Notes: generated from the letters alone by a model not told the origin. A DNA stretch of 64,000 nucleotides from Roseburia intestinalis L1-82 (GCF_900537995.1 NZ_LR027880.1:136001-200000); one strand, 5' to 3'. Positions 34,917-42,905 are shown, counted from the first letter of the stretch. Made by a program: numbers and translations.

Positions 34917-35687
34917 TTACAACTTTGCCCGGAACACTTCATCTGCCGGATAGCCGCCGGCACATTTCTGCATGCCGCGCTGAATACTGTCTGCGGAATT
35001 TCCCCAGTCTTTATCTTTGTTCCGGTAGTCATTTTTTTCTACAAACCATGCGACTTCTTTTTGCAGGCGTTCCATATTTTCCTGCATCAGTGCAAATGCC
35101 TTCGGGTAAAACTCCTTTTTCTGCGTATCGTTTAATTTGTTTTCCGCAGTCTCGATCAGATCTCCGAAATGAGGCAGACAAAAACCTTTGCTCTCTTCAA
35201 AAAGCTGGCGAAATTCTTCATTTTTCAGATACAGGTCGAAGAATGTATCCAGATATCTGCCATAGATTTTTCGGAAATGATCGCAGACATAGCAGTCCGT
35301 CGTCTTTTTGGAGATCCATGCGCCAAGTGCAGTCTGCGGTTCATGTTCTGTGGTTGTGTCTGTGCGTTTCATGCGTTTTAACAGACTTGATTTGCCTGGG
35401 GCAAAATCGGACATTTCTTTTGCGAGTTCCTGGTTCAGTTTCTTCAAATGCGTGCTTAAGATCAATGCATTTCCAAGTCGGTTGCCGTAATCGTACATCA
35501 TTTTAAAGTGATGGCGGCAGAATCCGGTTGCATCTGTCTTTTCACGGATATCATCCTCCATATAGGCGGAACCTAAAATAAATGAGACCGCATGCTGCTC
35601 GGCTTCGCGCTCTAAATTGCAGAAAGGGCATTCGTCTTTGGCGTTGAATGCTTTGATTAAGGGGATGGTTGCAATATTTTCTTTCAT
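34917..35687 (-). CDS. DUF6062-like cysteine-motif protein (256 aa)
   Basis: Two related halves each carry a CxxC followed by an FCxxHF motif: CPFC (residue ~21) with GFCRHHF, and CYVC with GFCLPHF. This arrangement suggests two metal sites. It looks like the Firmicute family DUF6062; the function is unknown. Start chosen at MKENIATIP after AAAGGAG; the longer frame to 35765 adds a hydrophobic stretch without support. It points away from the flagellar switch. Confidence 0.72.
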   Translation of the reverse strand: MKENIATIPLIKAFNAKDECPFCNLEREAEQHAVSFILGSAYMEDDIREKTDATGFCRHHFKMMYDYGNRLGNALILSTHLKKLNQELAKEMSDFAPGKSSLLKRMKRTDTTTEHEPQTALGAWISKKTTDCYVCDHFRKIYGRYLDTFFDLYLKNEEFRQLFEESKGFCLPHFGDLIETAENKLNDTQKKEFYPKAFALMQENMERLQKEVAWFVEKNDYRNKDKDWGNSADSIQRGMQKCAGGYPADEVFRAKL

Positions 35688-35802
35688 ATGATCTATGACT
35701 CCTTTGGCTGGTTGATCCACTTCTTTATTTATAAGAATTATAACAAAGTCTGATAATTCAAACAATAACTCATAATAAATTTAAAGTTATGCCATAATAA
35801 AT

Positions 35803-35840
35803 AAAAAACGCAACATTTCATATAAAATGTTGCGTTTTTT
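35803..35840. other. Recombination-like site L / perfect hairpin with T6
   Basis: Perfect 16-bp arms AAAAAACGCAACATTT and AAATGTTGCGTTTTTT around the 6-bp spacer CATATA. Two inverted arms with a short asymmetric spacer is the usual form of a tyrosine-recombinase core site. In both directions it also looks like an intrinsic terminator. Its reverse complement shares arm plus spacer AACGCAACATTTTATATG with site R, so the two sites are in inverted orientation around the recombinase gene. Confidence 0.75.
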
Positions 35841-35853
35841 ATTTGCAATTATT

Positions 35854-35880
35854 ATTTCGGCAGAACAAAAAGAAACTTAA
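35854..35880 (-). promoter_or_regulatory. Sigma-28 (flagellar) promoter inside the invertible segment
   Basis: On the minus strand TTAAGTTT (35873-35880), 11-base spacer, GCCGAAAT (35854-35861). The sigma-28 consensus is TAAAGTTT, 11 bases, GCCGATAA, so 7/8 and 6/8 positions match (7/8 against GCCGATAT). It reads leftward across site L, away from flagellin, and would read into csrA-fliC after inversion. Confidence 0.7.
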
Positions 35881-35909
35881 CCCCCAAATTTAAATTTTTT
35901 TAAATCCGT

Positions 35910-36488
35910 TCAGAAATTAATGGTATGAAAAATACTGTCCCGCTCGTCCTGAGAAATTCCCAGATAACGCTTTGTGATATAAAACGAGGAATGATTATAC
36001 AGATCCATCAGAAGAACCGGCGAAATTCCCTGTTTCCATGCATGATAGCCAAACGTCTTGCGGAGCGAATGACAGCTGACATGCGTTTCGCATAAGGTTT
36101 CGTCCGCTGCTCTGCGCACAATACGATATGCCTGGGAACGGCAGAGCGGATGCGCAGGTGTGGTGGGTTTTGAAAAAATATAATCCTCCGCGTCAGGTTT
36201 TCTTGTTTTCCGGTAATAGTCCAGTGCTTTGATAACGTGTGAATTTAAGGCAATCTCATTGACCTTTCCTGTTTTCTGTTCATGGATCAGAAGATGATCT
36301 AAGAAACAGTCTTTCTCAAAATAATACACATCTTTCCATTTTAAATTCAATACATCACTGATGCGCAATGCGGTGTAGAGCCCAAGAATGATCATCGTAT
36401 AGTTGCGGATATTCGGATGTGCAACCTCGTAATATGCAATGAAATTTTTTAGTTCGTCCTTGTCACGGATCGGCTGTGTTGTACCCAT
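35910..36488 (-). CDS. Small tyrosine recombinase, probable self-inverting invertase
   Basis: 192 residues, essentially a catalytic domain: first Arg in GLYTALRISDVL, His-x-x-Arg in CHSLRKTFGYH, second His in YNHSSF, and the nucleophilic Tyr in KRYLGIS. Size resembles Fim-type and other small phase-variation recombinases rather than phage integrases. Start MGTTQPIRD follows AAAGGAG on the minus strand; an earlier ATG at 36518 precedes it. The gene is bracketed by inverted sites (35803-35840 and 36526-36555) and abuts csrA-flagellin, so the likely job is to flip the segment between them. Confidence 0.85.
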   Translation of the reverse strand: MGTTQPIRDKDELKNFIAYYEVAHPNIRNYTMIILGLYTALRISDVLNLKWKDVYYFEKDCFLDHLLIHEQKTGKVNEIALNSHVIKALDYYRKTRKPDAEDYIFSKPTTPAHPLCRSQAYRIVRRAADETLCETHVSCHSLRKTFGYHAWKQGISPVLLMDLYNHSSFYITKRYLGISQDERDSIFHTINF

Positions 36489-36525
36489 AATGACTCCTTT
36501 CTGCGGAAAATACCGCAAGCCTGTA

Positions 36526-36555
36526 AACGCAACATTTTATATGGAATGTTGCATT
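36526..36555. other. Recombination-like site R
   Basis: Arms AACGCAACATTT and GAATGTTGCATT around spacer TATATG. The left arm and spacer equal the reverse complement of site L; the right arm differs at two positions, so the hairpin is weaker and lacks a T-run. It ends 38 bases before the csrA start. Confidence 0.75.
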
Positions 36556-36593
36556 CAGGGAGAAACAGATAATCAGGGAGGAAAACAGATTAT

Positions 36594-36854
36594 ATGCTCA
36601 AGTTAACGTTAAAGCCAGGTGACTATATTGACATCGGTAAAAACATCAGGGTCGTTTTTTCCGGCGGTTCTGCAAATAACATTCATCTTCTGGTGGATGC
36701 GCCGAGAGAGATGAACATTGCGCGCAGTTCTGCAGAAAGAAAAAGCAACCGTACTCACTACTATAAGGAACAGGGCATTTCGGAACAGGCACAGAAAGAG
36801 ATCGCTGCAATTCTGATGAGGGAGCGCCGCAGCAGATCAGAAGAAGCAAGGTAA
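36594..36854 (+). CDS. csrA: Carbon storage regulator CsrA
   Basis: An RNA-binding dimer that recognises GGA in hairpin loops; in Firmicutes it represses flagellin translation and is titrated by FliW. The N-terminal MLKLTLKPGDYIDIG and the LLVDAPREMNIARSS segment match CsrA; at 86 residues it is slightly longer than usual, with an Arg-rich tail. Ribosome binding site GGGAGG with a 12-base spacer. Only 162 bases separate it from flagellin on the same strand. The recombination-like site lies 38 bases upstream. Confidence 0.9.
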   Translation: MLKLTLKPGDYIDIGKNIRVVFSGGSANNIHLLVDAPREMNIARSSAERKSNRTHYYKEQGISEQAQKEIAAILMRERRSRSEEAR

Positions 36855-37016
36855 TAAGGTCAGGCTAACCTAGGGGTCGGGCTTATTATAAATCTTTTTA
36901 AGACGTATGTCTTAAAAATTAAGAAGAATTTCCGCATATCACGGAAAAAAAGGGAAAGGATTCCCGGATGCCGGGCAACGGCAGAACACATTTTTTATCA
37001 CACGGAGGTAAATATT
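36855..37016 (+). promoter_or_regulatory. Flagellin leader with CsrA-type motifs
   Basis: The stretch holds a perfect hairpin TTTTTAAGAC / GTCTTAAAAA (36893-36916), a CCCGG-ATG-CCGGG hairpin exposing GGA (36963-36975), and ACGGAGG (37002-37008), which is both the ribosome binding site and a CsrA-type ANGGA motif. The two-site layout resembles the B. subtilis hag leader. I see no good sigma-28 promoter here; TAAA with CCGCATAT 15 bases on is the closest and is weak. Confidence 0.6.
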
Positions 37017-38642
37017 ATGGCAATGGTAGTACAGCACAACATGTCCGCAATGAATGCGAACAGAAATTTAGGTGTTACAACAGGAATGCAGGCAAAATCA
37101 TCAGAGAAGTTATCTTCCGGTTACAAGATCAACCGTGCAGCAGATGATGCAGCAGGACTTTCTATTTCTGAGAAGATGAGAAGCCAGATCCGCGGTTTAA
37201 ATAAAGCATCTGACAATGCACAGGATGGTATCTCTTTAATCCAGACCGCTGAGGGAGCATTAAATGAGTCCCACTCTATTTTACAGAGAATGAGAGAGTT
37301 ATCCGTACAGGCAGCCAACGGTACAGAGACAGATGACGACCGCGAGGCAGTACAGAACGAGGTTTCCCAGTTACAGGAAGAGCTGACAAGAATTTCTGAG
37401 ACAACAGAGTTCAACACGATGAAGCTGCTGGATGGTTCTCAGAGTGGAAGTACATCTTCAACCGGGTCAGGTCCGAAGTTTGGTGTTGTAGATGCAACAT
37501 TAGACGGTGCACTTGTAACATCTAACGTGAAAGGTATTAAAGTAGCAACAGCAGCTGCCACAACAACAAAGGCAGGTCAGGAGACTGCTATCTGGGCTGC
37601 TGATGGAAAGACATTAACTTTAAATCTTTCGAAAAATAAGGTATATACACAGGACGAAATTGATGACTTGATCGCAAATGCAAAACAGGAAGACAGTTCT
37701 GCAACGGGTGCACCGGCTGAAGTGAAAGTATCTTTAAAGAATGGTATTTTTAATGCAGATGCAGACACAACTGCCGGAACTGTAACAGCCGGTGGTGTGA
37801 AGGCAGTATCTGATGAAGGAACAGTAACTGGATTTGTTGGTGCAGATACAATTTCATTTACGGCAAATAAGTATGGAGCAGAGTTCAATGATACTGTATT
37901 TAAATTCAAATTTGATAAGGCAGCAGGCAAAGAAGAAGTAGAGACAAATACAGCAATTGAAATTGATGGAGCAAATGCGGTAACAGCAGGTGAATATACA
38001 ATTCATCTTGCAGCAGGCAAAGAATATACGGCAGAAGATTTAGAAGATGTTCTTAAAACGGCAGGATTCGACTTTGATGTTAAATTAAGTGGAAATACAC
38101 CAGATGAGCCAAATACTTTATTTGCAACCAGTGGCGCATCAACTGTGACTGATATTACAATGGGTGCTGGCACCGCCGGAGCTGGTCTTGGAAGTACAGA
38201 TGCTATGTGGGGGCAAGCTGGTTATGACAGTGTATCTTCTGGTGCTGGCATTACCTTGCAGATTGGTGCAAATGAAGGTCAGACCATGAGTTTCTCTATC
38301 GATGACATGAGTGCAAGAGCACTTGGCGTAGATGGCAACAAAGTTGATTTAAGCACACAGGCTGGCGCACAGAAAGCAACTGATACCATTGATGCAGCAA
38401 TCAAGAAAGTATCTGCACAGCGTGGTAGAATGGGTGCGATCCAGAACCGTCTGGAGCACACCATCAGCAACCTTGATACAGCAGCAGAGAATACCCAGAC
38501 TGCAGAGTCCCGTATCCGTGATACAGATATGGCAGAAGAGATGGTTGAGTACTCCAAGAACAACATTCTTGCACAGGCAGGTCAGTCTATGCTTGCACAG
38601 GCGAACCAGTCTACACAGGGTGTACTCTCCTTATTACAGTAA
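37017..38642 (+). CDS. fliC: Flagellin
   Basis: The 541-residue filament subunit has conserved D0/D1 ends: [39 protein letters not shown] at the N-terminus and [38 protein letters not shown] at the C-terminus, with a variable Thr/Ala/Gly-rich middle (about residues 145-420). The C-terminal hydrophobic ladder needed for export and polymerisation is intact. It follows csrA and precedes fliB. Ribosome binding site overlaps a CsrA-type motif. A strong terminator follows. Confidence 0.97.
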   Translation: MAMVVQHNMSAMNANRNLGVTTGMQAKSSEKLSSGYKINRAADDAAGLSISEKMRSQIRGLNKASDNAQDGISLIQTAEGALNESHSILQRMRELSVQAANGTETDDDREAVQNEVSQLQEELTRISETTEFNTMKLLDGSQSGSTSSTGSGPKFGVVDATLDGALVTSNVKGIKVATAAATTTKAGQETAIWAADGKTLTLNLSKNKVYTQDEIDDLIANAKQEDSSATGAPAEVKVSLKNGIFNADADTTAGTVTAGGVKAVSDEGTVTGFVGADTISFTANKYGAEFNDTVFKFKFDKAAGKEEVETNTAIEIDGANAVTAGEYTIHLAAGKEYTAEDLEDVLKTAGFDFDVKLSGNTPDEPNTLFATSGASTVTDITMGAGTAGAGLGSTDAMWGQAGYDSVSSGAGITLQIGANEGQTMSFSIDDMSARALGVDGNKVDLSTQAGAQKATDTIDAAIKKVSAQRGRMGAIQNRLEHTISNLDTAAENTQTAESRIRDTDMAEEMVEYSKNNILAQAGQSMLAQANQSTQGVLSLLQ

Positions 38643-38680
38643 TCTCTGGAAAAACGGTAATTATTATATGCAATGTAAAG

Positions 38681-38713
38681 ATGTCCTGGGGCGTTACGCT
38701 CCAGGACATTTTT
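38681..38713 (+). terminator. Terminator of flagellin
   Basis: Arms ATGTCCTGG / CCAGGACAT followed by five T. Confidence 0.88.
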
Positions 38714-38730
38714 CATAGAAAGAGGAAAAA

Positions 38731-39906
38731 ATGAATCTGTTAAAAACAACGTTTTACGATGAATTTGCATGTATTGGAGCGGAGTGCCCATTGACCTGCT
38801 GCGGGGGATGGATGATAGCAATGGAAGAGAAAACATTAAAAGATTACAGGATGATGGGGGGAGAGATTGGAAGATTTGCCAGAAAAGGTGTAACATATAA
38901 CTCTGATTTACAGAGTTATATAGTGCGGCTGCGGGATACGGATGGAATGTGCCCGATGCTGAATGAAGACCAGTTGTGCGAAATTGTACTAAATAAAGGA
39001 AATAAGAAACTATGCCGTACCTGTGCAATATTTCCACGGGAAACAGTAAGGTCGTATGATACAGATGAGAAATATATCTTTCTGGGTTGTCCGAAAGCAG
39101 CACACCTGTTATTTGAGGTATCCGGGAAAATAACTTTTATGTTTGAGCGCGATCCGGATTTAGATATGGAAGACATTCCTATATACAATCATGTGATGAA
39201 GATCAATCTTACAGTGAGGGGGGAAATCACAGATTTTATTCAGAAGTCAGAACTTCCATTGTGGTTCCGGGAATTTTATGGGGCTTATACGATAGAAAAA
39301 ATGAGTTCACAGATAGCTGAACAGGATTTTGAAGCAGTAGGGGAAAAGCTGGAACATTTTTTTAAACCATCGTTTTACCAGGCAATGTATCAGGGGATAA
39401 AGAATACAAAAGTTAACAGAGAACAGCAGTTCCAGTCTCTGTGTGGGACGGTAAATGCTTATGAAAAAATTATTCTTGGATCAATGTTCTCCGATAAATC
39501 CGGTACCAGTGATAAAATATTGCAATTACTTCATTTAAACCGGACATGTACATTTGATGAATGGAATCATGCCAGAGAAGAGTGGACAGCACAGGAAAAT
39601 GAACAGCAGTGGGAAAACATGCTTGTGTATAACTGGATGCGTTCTGCTTTTACGCCCCAGAAGAACCGTAAATTATTAAAAAATTATCTTGCGTGTGTAT
39701 TATGTAATTTAGTGGCGGCGCACCTGTTGATTTTATATTCCATGAAACACGAAGCGGATGCGGAAATAAGAAATGTGATCGTTGCATTTGTTGTCCGCAG
39801 ATTTTTACATGGAAATGAGGAAATTATGAAGATTATGCAGCTTGGAATGGACGAGGGGGTTTTGTCTCCTGCTTTTTTAATTTGTCTGTGCAATTTATGG
39901 GGGTAA
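38731..39906 (+). CDS. fliB: Flagellin lysine-N-methylase FliB
   Basis: FliB methylates surface lysines of flagellin. The cysteine-rich signature is clear: CIGAECPLTCCGGW near residue 14, MCPMLNEDQLCEIVLNKG near 74, and KLCRTCAIFPRE near 94, followed by FLGCPKAA; these probably bind an Fe-S cluster. Length (391) and position directly after flagellin fit. No separate ribosome-level control is evident; it starts 18 bases after the flagellin terminator, so it may depend on read-through. Confidence 0.92.
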   Translation: MNLLKTTFYDEFACIGAECPLTCCGGWMIAMEEKTLKDYRMMGGEIGRFARKGVTYNSDLQSYIVRLRDTDGMCPMLNEDQLCEIVLNKGNKKLCRTCAIFPRETVRSYDTDEKYIFLGCPKAAHLLFEVSGKITFMFERDPDLDMEDIPIYNHVMKINLTVRGEITDFIQKSELPLWFREFYGAYTIEKMSSQIAEQDFEAVGEKLEHFFKPSFYQAMYQGIKNTKVNREQQFQSLCGTVNAYEKIILGSMFSDKSGTSDKILQLLHLNRTCTFDEWNHAREEWTAQENEQQWENMLVYNWMRSAFTPQKNRKLLKNYLACVLCNLVAAHLLILYSMKHEADAEIRNVIVAFVVRRFLHGNEEIMKIMQLGMDEGVLSPAFLICLCNLWG

Positions 39907-39925
39907 ATGTTCAGAGGTATTTGGT

Positions 39926-39969
39926 AATGGGCGGAACACGCAGAATTATGCGAGTTATCGCCCATTTTT
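39926..39969 (+). terminator. Terminator of fliB
   Basis: Arms AATGGGCG / CGCCCATT with an inner CGCA/TGCG stem and T5. From here to 40204 no gene is visible. Confidence 0.8.
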
Positions 39970-40204
39970 GTGCATACTGCACACTTTGAATGCCAGACTT
40001 TTGTGTGAAATCACGTTTTTATTTGCCAAATGTAAAATATGAATGGGGTGTCGGCAGGTATTGCAACAGAATTTGGTATGAATGAAGCTGTAAAAGTCTG
40101 GATGGAACATGGAACCGCTTTGTGGTAAAATTGATGCCATAAGATCGTTGCTGGACTAACTGACAGGGAGTGAACAGTGACATGCAGACAGGGAGGATCA
40201 GACA

Positions 40205-40474
40205 ATGTATTATGTACCGGATGGCACAGAGATGTGTGGATATTATGAATGTAAAGAATGTGGAAACCGGTTTTTGGCGTTACAGACAGGACCGCAGCTC
40301 GTATGTCCGTATTGTGGGGAAGAGCCGGATATGGAAGTCGGACCGGACGAGGAGATGCCGGTGGCAGCAGAAAGTGCGAAGCTGATTCAGGTGGTAAAAG
40401 GAGCAGAAGAGGTTGAGCGGATGGATACGCTGCTTTCACTTGCAGTGACCGGTGGTGATTATGCGTGGATATAG
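40205..40474 (+). CDS. Small zinc-ribbon protein (89 aa)
   Basis: Two Cys pairs, CKEC and CPYC, spaced 17 residues apart form a rubredoxin/zinc-ribbon knuckle; the rest is acidic. Start after GGGAGG. Role unknown; first of a row of small same-strand genes. Confidence 0.72.
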   Translation: MYYVPDGTEMCGYYECKECGNRFLALQTGPQLVCPYCGEEPDMEVGPDEEMPVAAESAKLIQVVKGAEEVERMDTLLSLAVTGGDYAWI

Positions 40475-40487
40475 AAAAAAGGAGTCA

Positions 40488-40523
40488 GTGTGAAAAATAA
40501 GATTTTTCACACGCAGGAATGGA
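40488..40523 (+). repeat. Leader element, perfect module A
   Basis: Perfect 11-bp arms GTGTGAAAAAT / ATTTTTCACAC with loop AAG (40488-40512), then GCAGGAATGGAG, the ribosome binding site of the next gene. Confidence 0.8.
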
Positions 40524-40530
40524 GAATAAA

Positions 40531-41064
40531 ATGGGACAGGTTTATTTTGTCCGCCATGGACAGACAATTTGGAATGTGGAAAATAAGATCTGCGGTGCAA
40601 CGGATATTGCACTCACGGAACTTGGACATAAACAGGCGGTTGAGACAGGAAAAAAGATCTTAGAACAGGGAATTAAAGCCGATGAGATTCTTTATTCCCC
40701 ATTGATCCGGGCAAAGGACACGGCACTCCATATCGCAGAGATTACCGGGATTCCGGCAAGGGAAGAAGCACGTTTAAAAGAACAGAACTTTGGAAAATAT
40801 GAGTCTACACCGAGAGACGGAGCAGAGTTCAGGGAAGCCAAAAAACAGTTTGTAAATTGTTACGAAGGCGGAGAGTCGATGCTTCATCTGGCACAGCGAA
40901 TCTATAACCTGTTAGATGAGGTGGCAGCTTCGGATAAAACTTATATTCTCGTGGCGCACAATGGAATCGCGCGTGTGGTGCAGTCCTATTTTTATGAGAT
41001 GACCAACGAGGAATACGCCGCATTTGGTGTGGCAAATTGCGCAGTGGTCAGATATGAATTTTAA
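40531..41064 (+). CDS. Histidine phosphatase superfamily protein (phosphoglycerate mutase-like)
   Basis: 177 residues with the catalytic VRHGQTIWN near residue 6, YSPLIRAKDTA, the acid residue in KEQNFGKYE and the second His in LVAHNGIARV. The fold removes or transfers phosphate from small molecules; cobC/gpmB-like, substrate not deducible. The in-frame ATG at 40519 is part of the ribosome binding site of the leader element, so 40531 is the start. Confidence 0.9.
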   Translation: MGQVYFVRHGQTIWNVENKICGATDIALTELGHKQAVETGKKILEQGIKADEILYSPLIRAKDTALHIAEITGIPAREEARLKEQNFGKYESTPRDGAEFREAKKQFVNCYEGGESMLHLAQRIYNLLDEVAASDKTYILVAHNGIARVVQSYFYEMTNEEYAAFGVANCAVVRYEF

Positions 41065-41109
41065 AAGATGGGACAGCTGTAAAGCGTGTCACCGGAATGG
41101 AGGACTTTC

Positions 41110-41790
41110 ATGTTAGGAAAGAGAAAAGGAAAACAGCGGAGAGAATATGTCCGGGATTATGTACTTTATGATCTTGAAACCACGGGGATATCAAGTCTGT
41201 ATGATGAAGTGATAGAAATCTCAGCGGTAAAAGTAAGAAACGGAAAGATCGTGGACGAGTTCAGTGAACTTGTAAATCCGGGCAGACCAATTCCTTATGC
41301 GGCAAGCAGCGTGAATAATATATCAGATAAAATGGTGGAAAATGCACGCTCCTTTGAAAAAGTCTTACCGGAATTTCTTGCATTTGCCGGGGATGATGTG
41401 TTGGCAGGGCATAATATCGCAGGTTTTGATATGAAGTTTTTGTACAGAGACTGCGAAAAATATTTTGGGCAGACACTGACAAACGACTATATAGATACAC
41501 TTGCGATCGCAAAACTGTGTTTCCCGGAATGGAAACACAGGAAGCTCTCTGATCTGGCGGAACATTATGGTATCTCTACCAAAGGGGCGCACCGCGCACT
41601 GGCGGACTGCCGTATGAACCAGCAGGTGTTTGAGTTGATGGCGAAAGAATCAGGCGGAACATCTGCAAAACAGACAGAGGAGAAAATCTGTCCGCGATGC
41701 GGACTTGCCTTAAAAAAGAGAAACGGAAGATTTGGCGGGTTCTGGGGATGCACCGGTTTCCCGGATTGCAGATATACGAAAAATGTATAA
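41110..41790 (+). CDS. DnaQ-like 3'-5' exonuclease with C-terminal topoisomerase-type zinc finger
   Basis: Exonuclease motifs: DLETTG (Asp/Glu pair, residue ~19), GHNIAGFDMKFL, and HRALADCRMNQQVF (the DEDDh His and Asp). After residue ~200 a zf-C4 Topoisom-type finger CPRCGLALKKRNGRFGGFWGC ending in CRYTKNV. The combination suggests a nuclease acting on DNA or RNA ends in repair rather than the Pol III epsilon subunit. ATG 41110 after ATGGAGG is preferred to the GTG at 41086. Confidence 0.88.
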   Translation: MLGKRKGKQRREYVRDYVLYDLETTGISSLYDEVIEISAVKVRNGKIVDEFSELVNPGRPIPYAASSVNNISDKMVENARSFEKVLPEFLAFAGDDVLAGHNIAGFDMKFLYRDCEKYFGQTLTNDYIDTLAIAKLCFPEWKHRKLSDLAEHYGISTKGAHRALADCRMNQQVFELMAKESGGTSAKQTEEKICPRCGLALKKRNGRFGGFWGCTGFPDCRYTKNV

Positions 41791-41808
41791 AAAAGAAAGA
41801 ATTGTGCA

Positions 41809-41845
41809 GTGTGAAAAATAAAATTATTACACGCAGAAATGGAGA
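41809..41845 (+). repeat. Leader element, module A
   Basis: GTGTGAAAAAT with an imperfect partner ATTATTACAC, followed by GCAGAAATGGAG as ribosome binding site of the next gene. Confidence 0.7.
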
Positions 41846-41849
41846 TGAA

Positions 41850-42056
41850 ATGGAAGATTACAGCATTGCAAATACGACCAAAGAACAGCGCATTGCGCTG
41901 ATCAGGCAGTGGATCCCGGATGAGGACGGGCTTGGTGACAGTGGTGATATGGATCTGTGGGATATCTACGCAGATTATATCAACGGAAAAAGAGAAATTG
42001 CTGAGATCAATGCAGAGATGTCAGGCACTTATTATACAGAGGAGGACTTAAAGTAA
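41850..42056 (+). CDS. Hypothetical small acidic protein (68 aa)
   Basis: Begins MEDYSIANTTKEQR at the ATG five bases after GGAG of the leader element; a longer frame to 41697 overlaps the exonuclease gene and is rejected. Acidic with a WDIYADYINGKREIAEIN helix. Not recognised. Its stop codon overlaps the next start (TAATG), so the two are translationally coupled. Confidence 0.65.
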   Translation: MEDYSIANTTKEQRIALIRQWIPDEDGLGDSGDMDLWDIYADYINGKREIAEINAEMSGTYYTEEDLK

Positions 42057-42229
42057 TGGAGACATGGTTTTATGAAGTGGTTTCGATCGACGGGGATTAT
42101 GCGAACCTGCGCAGAACCGACATCGAATCGAATGATCTGAAACTTGTGGCACGCGCCCTGCTTCCGGCGGAGATCCTGGAGGGCAGCAAGTTAAAATATG
42201 AATTGATGCAGTATGAACTGATCGGTTAA
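42056..42229 (+). CDS. Hypothetical small protein (57 aa)
   Basis: Starts METWFYEVVSIDGDYANLRR, ends ELMQYELIG. Overlap TAATG with the preceding gene and GGAGG upstream support translation. Predicted beta-strand N-terminus and helix; no family recognised. Conserved pairing with the upstream gene could be checked in relatives. Confidence 0.6.
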   Translation: METWFYEVVSIDGDYANLRRTDIESNDLKLVARALLPAEILEGSKLKYELMQYELIG

Positions 42230-42242
42230 AAAGGATGTCAAC

Positions 42243-42527
42243 ATGATGGACAACGAAAAAATAATCAGAAAAAAGGTATTTGTCTATGGTGCAGTTCAGG
42301 GCGTCGGTTTCCGTTACCGGGCGGAACACGCCGCAAACATGCTTGGTGTGACTGGCTGGGTAAGAAATGAGCCGGACGGATCCGTATTGTTGGAGGTGCA
42401 GGGGACGGACGAGCAGATCGACAAAGTGCTTGCGATGGTAAACCAGGGCACCTACGTAAATATTGACCGTATCACGGCAAATCAGATACCGATCGAAGAG
42501 AGAGAGTATGGATTCTACATAAGATAA
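42243..42527 (+). CDS. acyP: Acylphosphatase
   Basis: 94 residues with the conserved VQGVGFRYRAEHAANMLGVTGWVRN block (catalytic Arg and Asn) and DGSVLLEVQG. Hydrolyses carboxyl-phosphate bonds such as acetyl or carbamoyl phosphate. Start at 42243 or the adjacent ATG 42246. Confidence 0.94.
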   Translation: MMDNEKIIRKKVFVYGAVQGVGFRYRAEHAANMLGVTGWVRNEPDGSVLLEVQGTDEQIDKVLAMVNQGTYVNIDRITANQIPIEEREYGFYIR

Positions 42528-42529
42528 AC

Positions 42530-42652
42530 TCTGCCTTTCTAATTGAGAAAGTGGTTCTATATTCGAATAAGGTCATGCCGGTGTATTTTTTAGTAATCCG
42601 GTTCAGATAGTCACCGCTGTAACTGAGCAGACCAGCCTGGATGGAAACAATA
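42530..42652 (-). pseudogene. Remnant of an AraC-family regulator
   Basis: Minus-strand translation gives LLSYSGDYLNRITKKYTGMTLFEYR, the second helix-turn-helix of AraC/XylS regulators (usual form YFSRLFKKxxGMTPSEYR), continuing without a normal end into the antisense of the acylphosphatase gene. No start or N-terminal part remains. A broken gene fragment. Confidence 0.5.
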
Positions 42653-42657
42653 ACTGT

Positions 42658-42697
42658 AAAAAAACGGATAGTGCAAAAAATGCATTATCCGTTTTTT
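42658..42697. terminator. Terminator after acylphosphatase
   Basis: Arms AAACGGATAGTGCA / TGCATTATCCGTTT, then T-run. Confidence 0.88.
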
Positions 42698-42749
42698 GTC
42701 AAAAAAAGTTGAAGAGCGTCGTTAAAACACTAAAAATATACATTTGTAA

Positions 42750-42778
42750 TTGACGTGTATTTTACAAAACATTAAAAT
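42750..42778 (+). promoter_or_regulatory. Promoter of the substrate-binding protein/kinase operon
   Basis: TTGACG (42750-42755) and TAAAAT (42773-42778), spacer 17. Confidence 0.6.
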
Positions 42779-42821
42779 AAAAATGGTGAATCACGCAAAT
42801 ATAAACGAAAAAGGAATGATA

Positions 42822-42905
42822 GTGTGAAAAATAAGATTTTTCACACGCAAGATTTGTGCTTACGCACAAACTTGAGATGCGCAAAAGACAGCGCAAGAAT
42901 GGAGA
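42822..42905 (+). repeat. Leader element, modules A and B
   Basis: Module A is the perfect palindrome (42822-42846). Module B (42847-42900) has a TTTGTGC / GCACAAA hairpin, CTTGAGATGC, and a GCGC/GCGC stem around AAAGACA, ending in AGAATGGAG, the ribosome binding site of the next gene. Module B is closely matched at 62585. Confidence 0.8.

Noticed and set aside
35803..35840. Site L as a plain terminator of the DUF6062 gene
   Set aside because: DUF6062 is transcribed away from it and starts to its left; the shared arm and spacer with site R in inverted orientation around a recombinase gene need a different explanation.
36893..36941. Sigma-28 promoter directly before flagellin
   Set aside because: TAAA and CCGCATAT are 15 bases apart but the -10 matches only 5 of 8 positions of GCCGATAT; too weak to call, though it would weaken the switch model if real.
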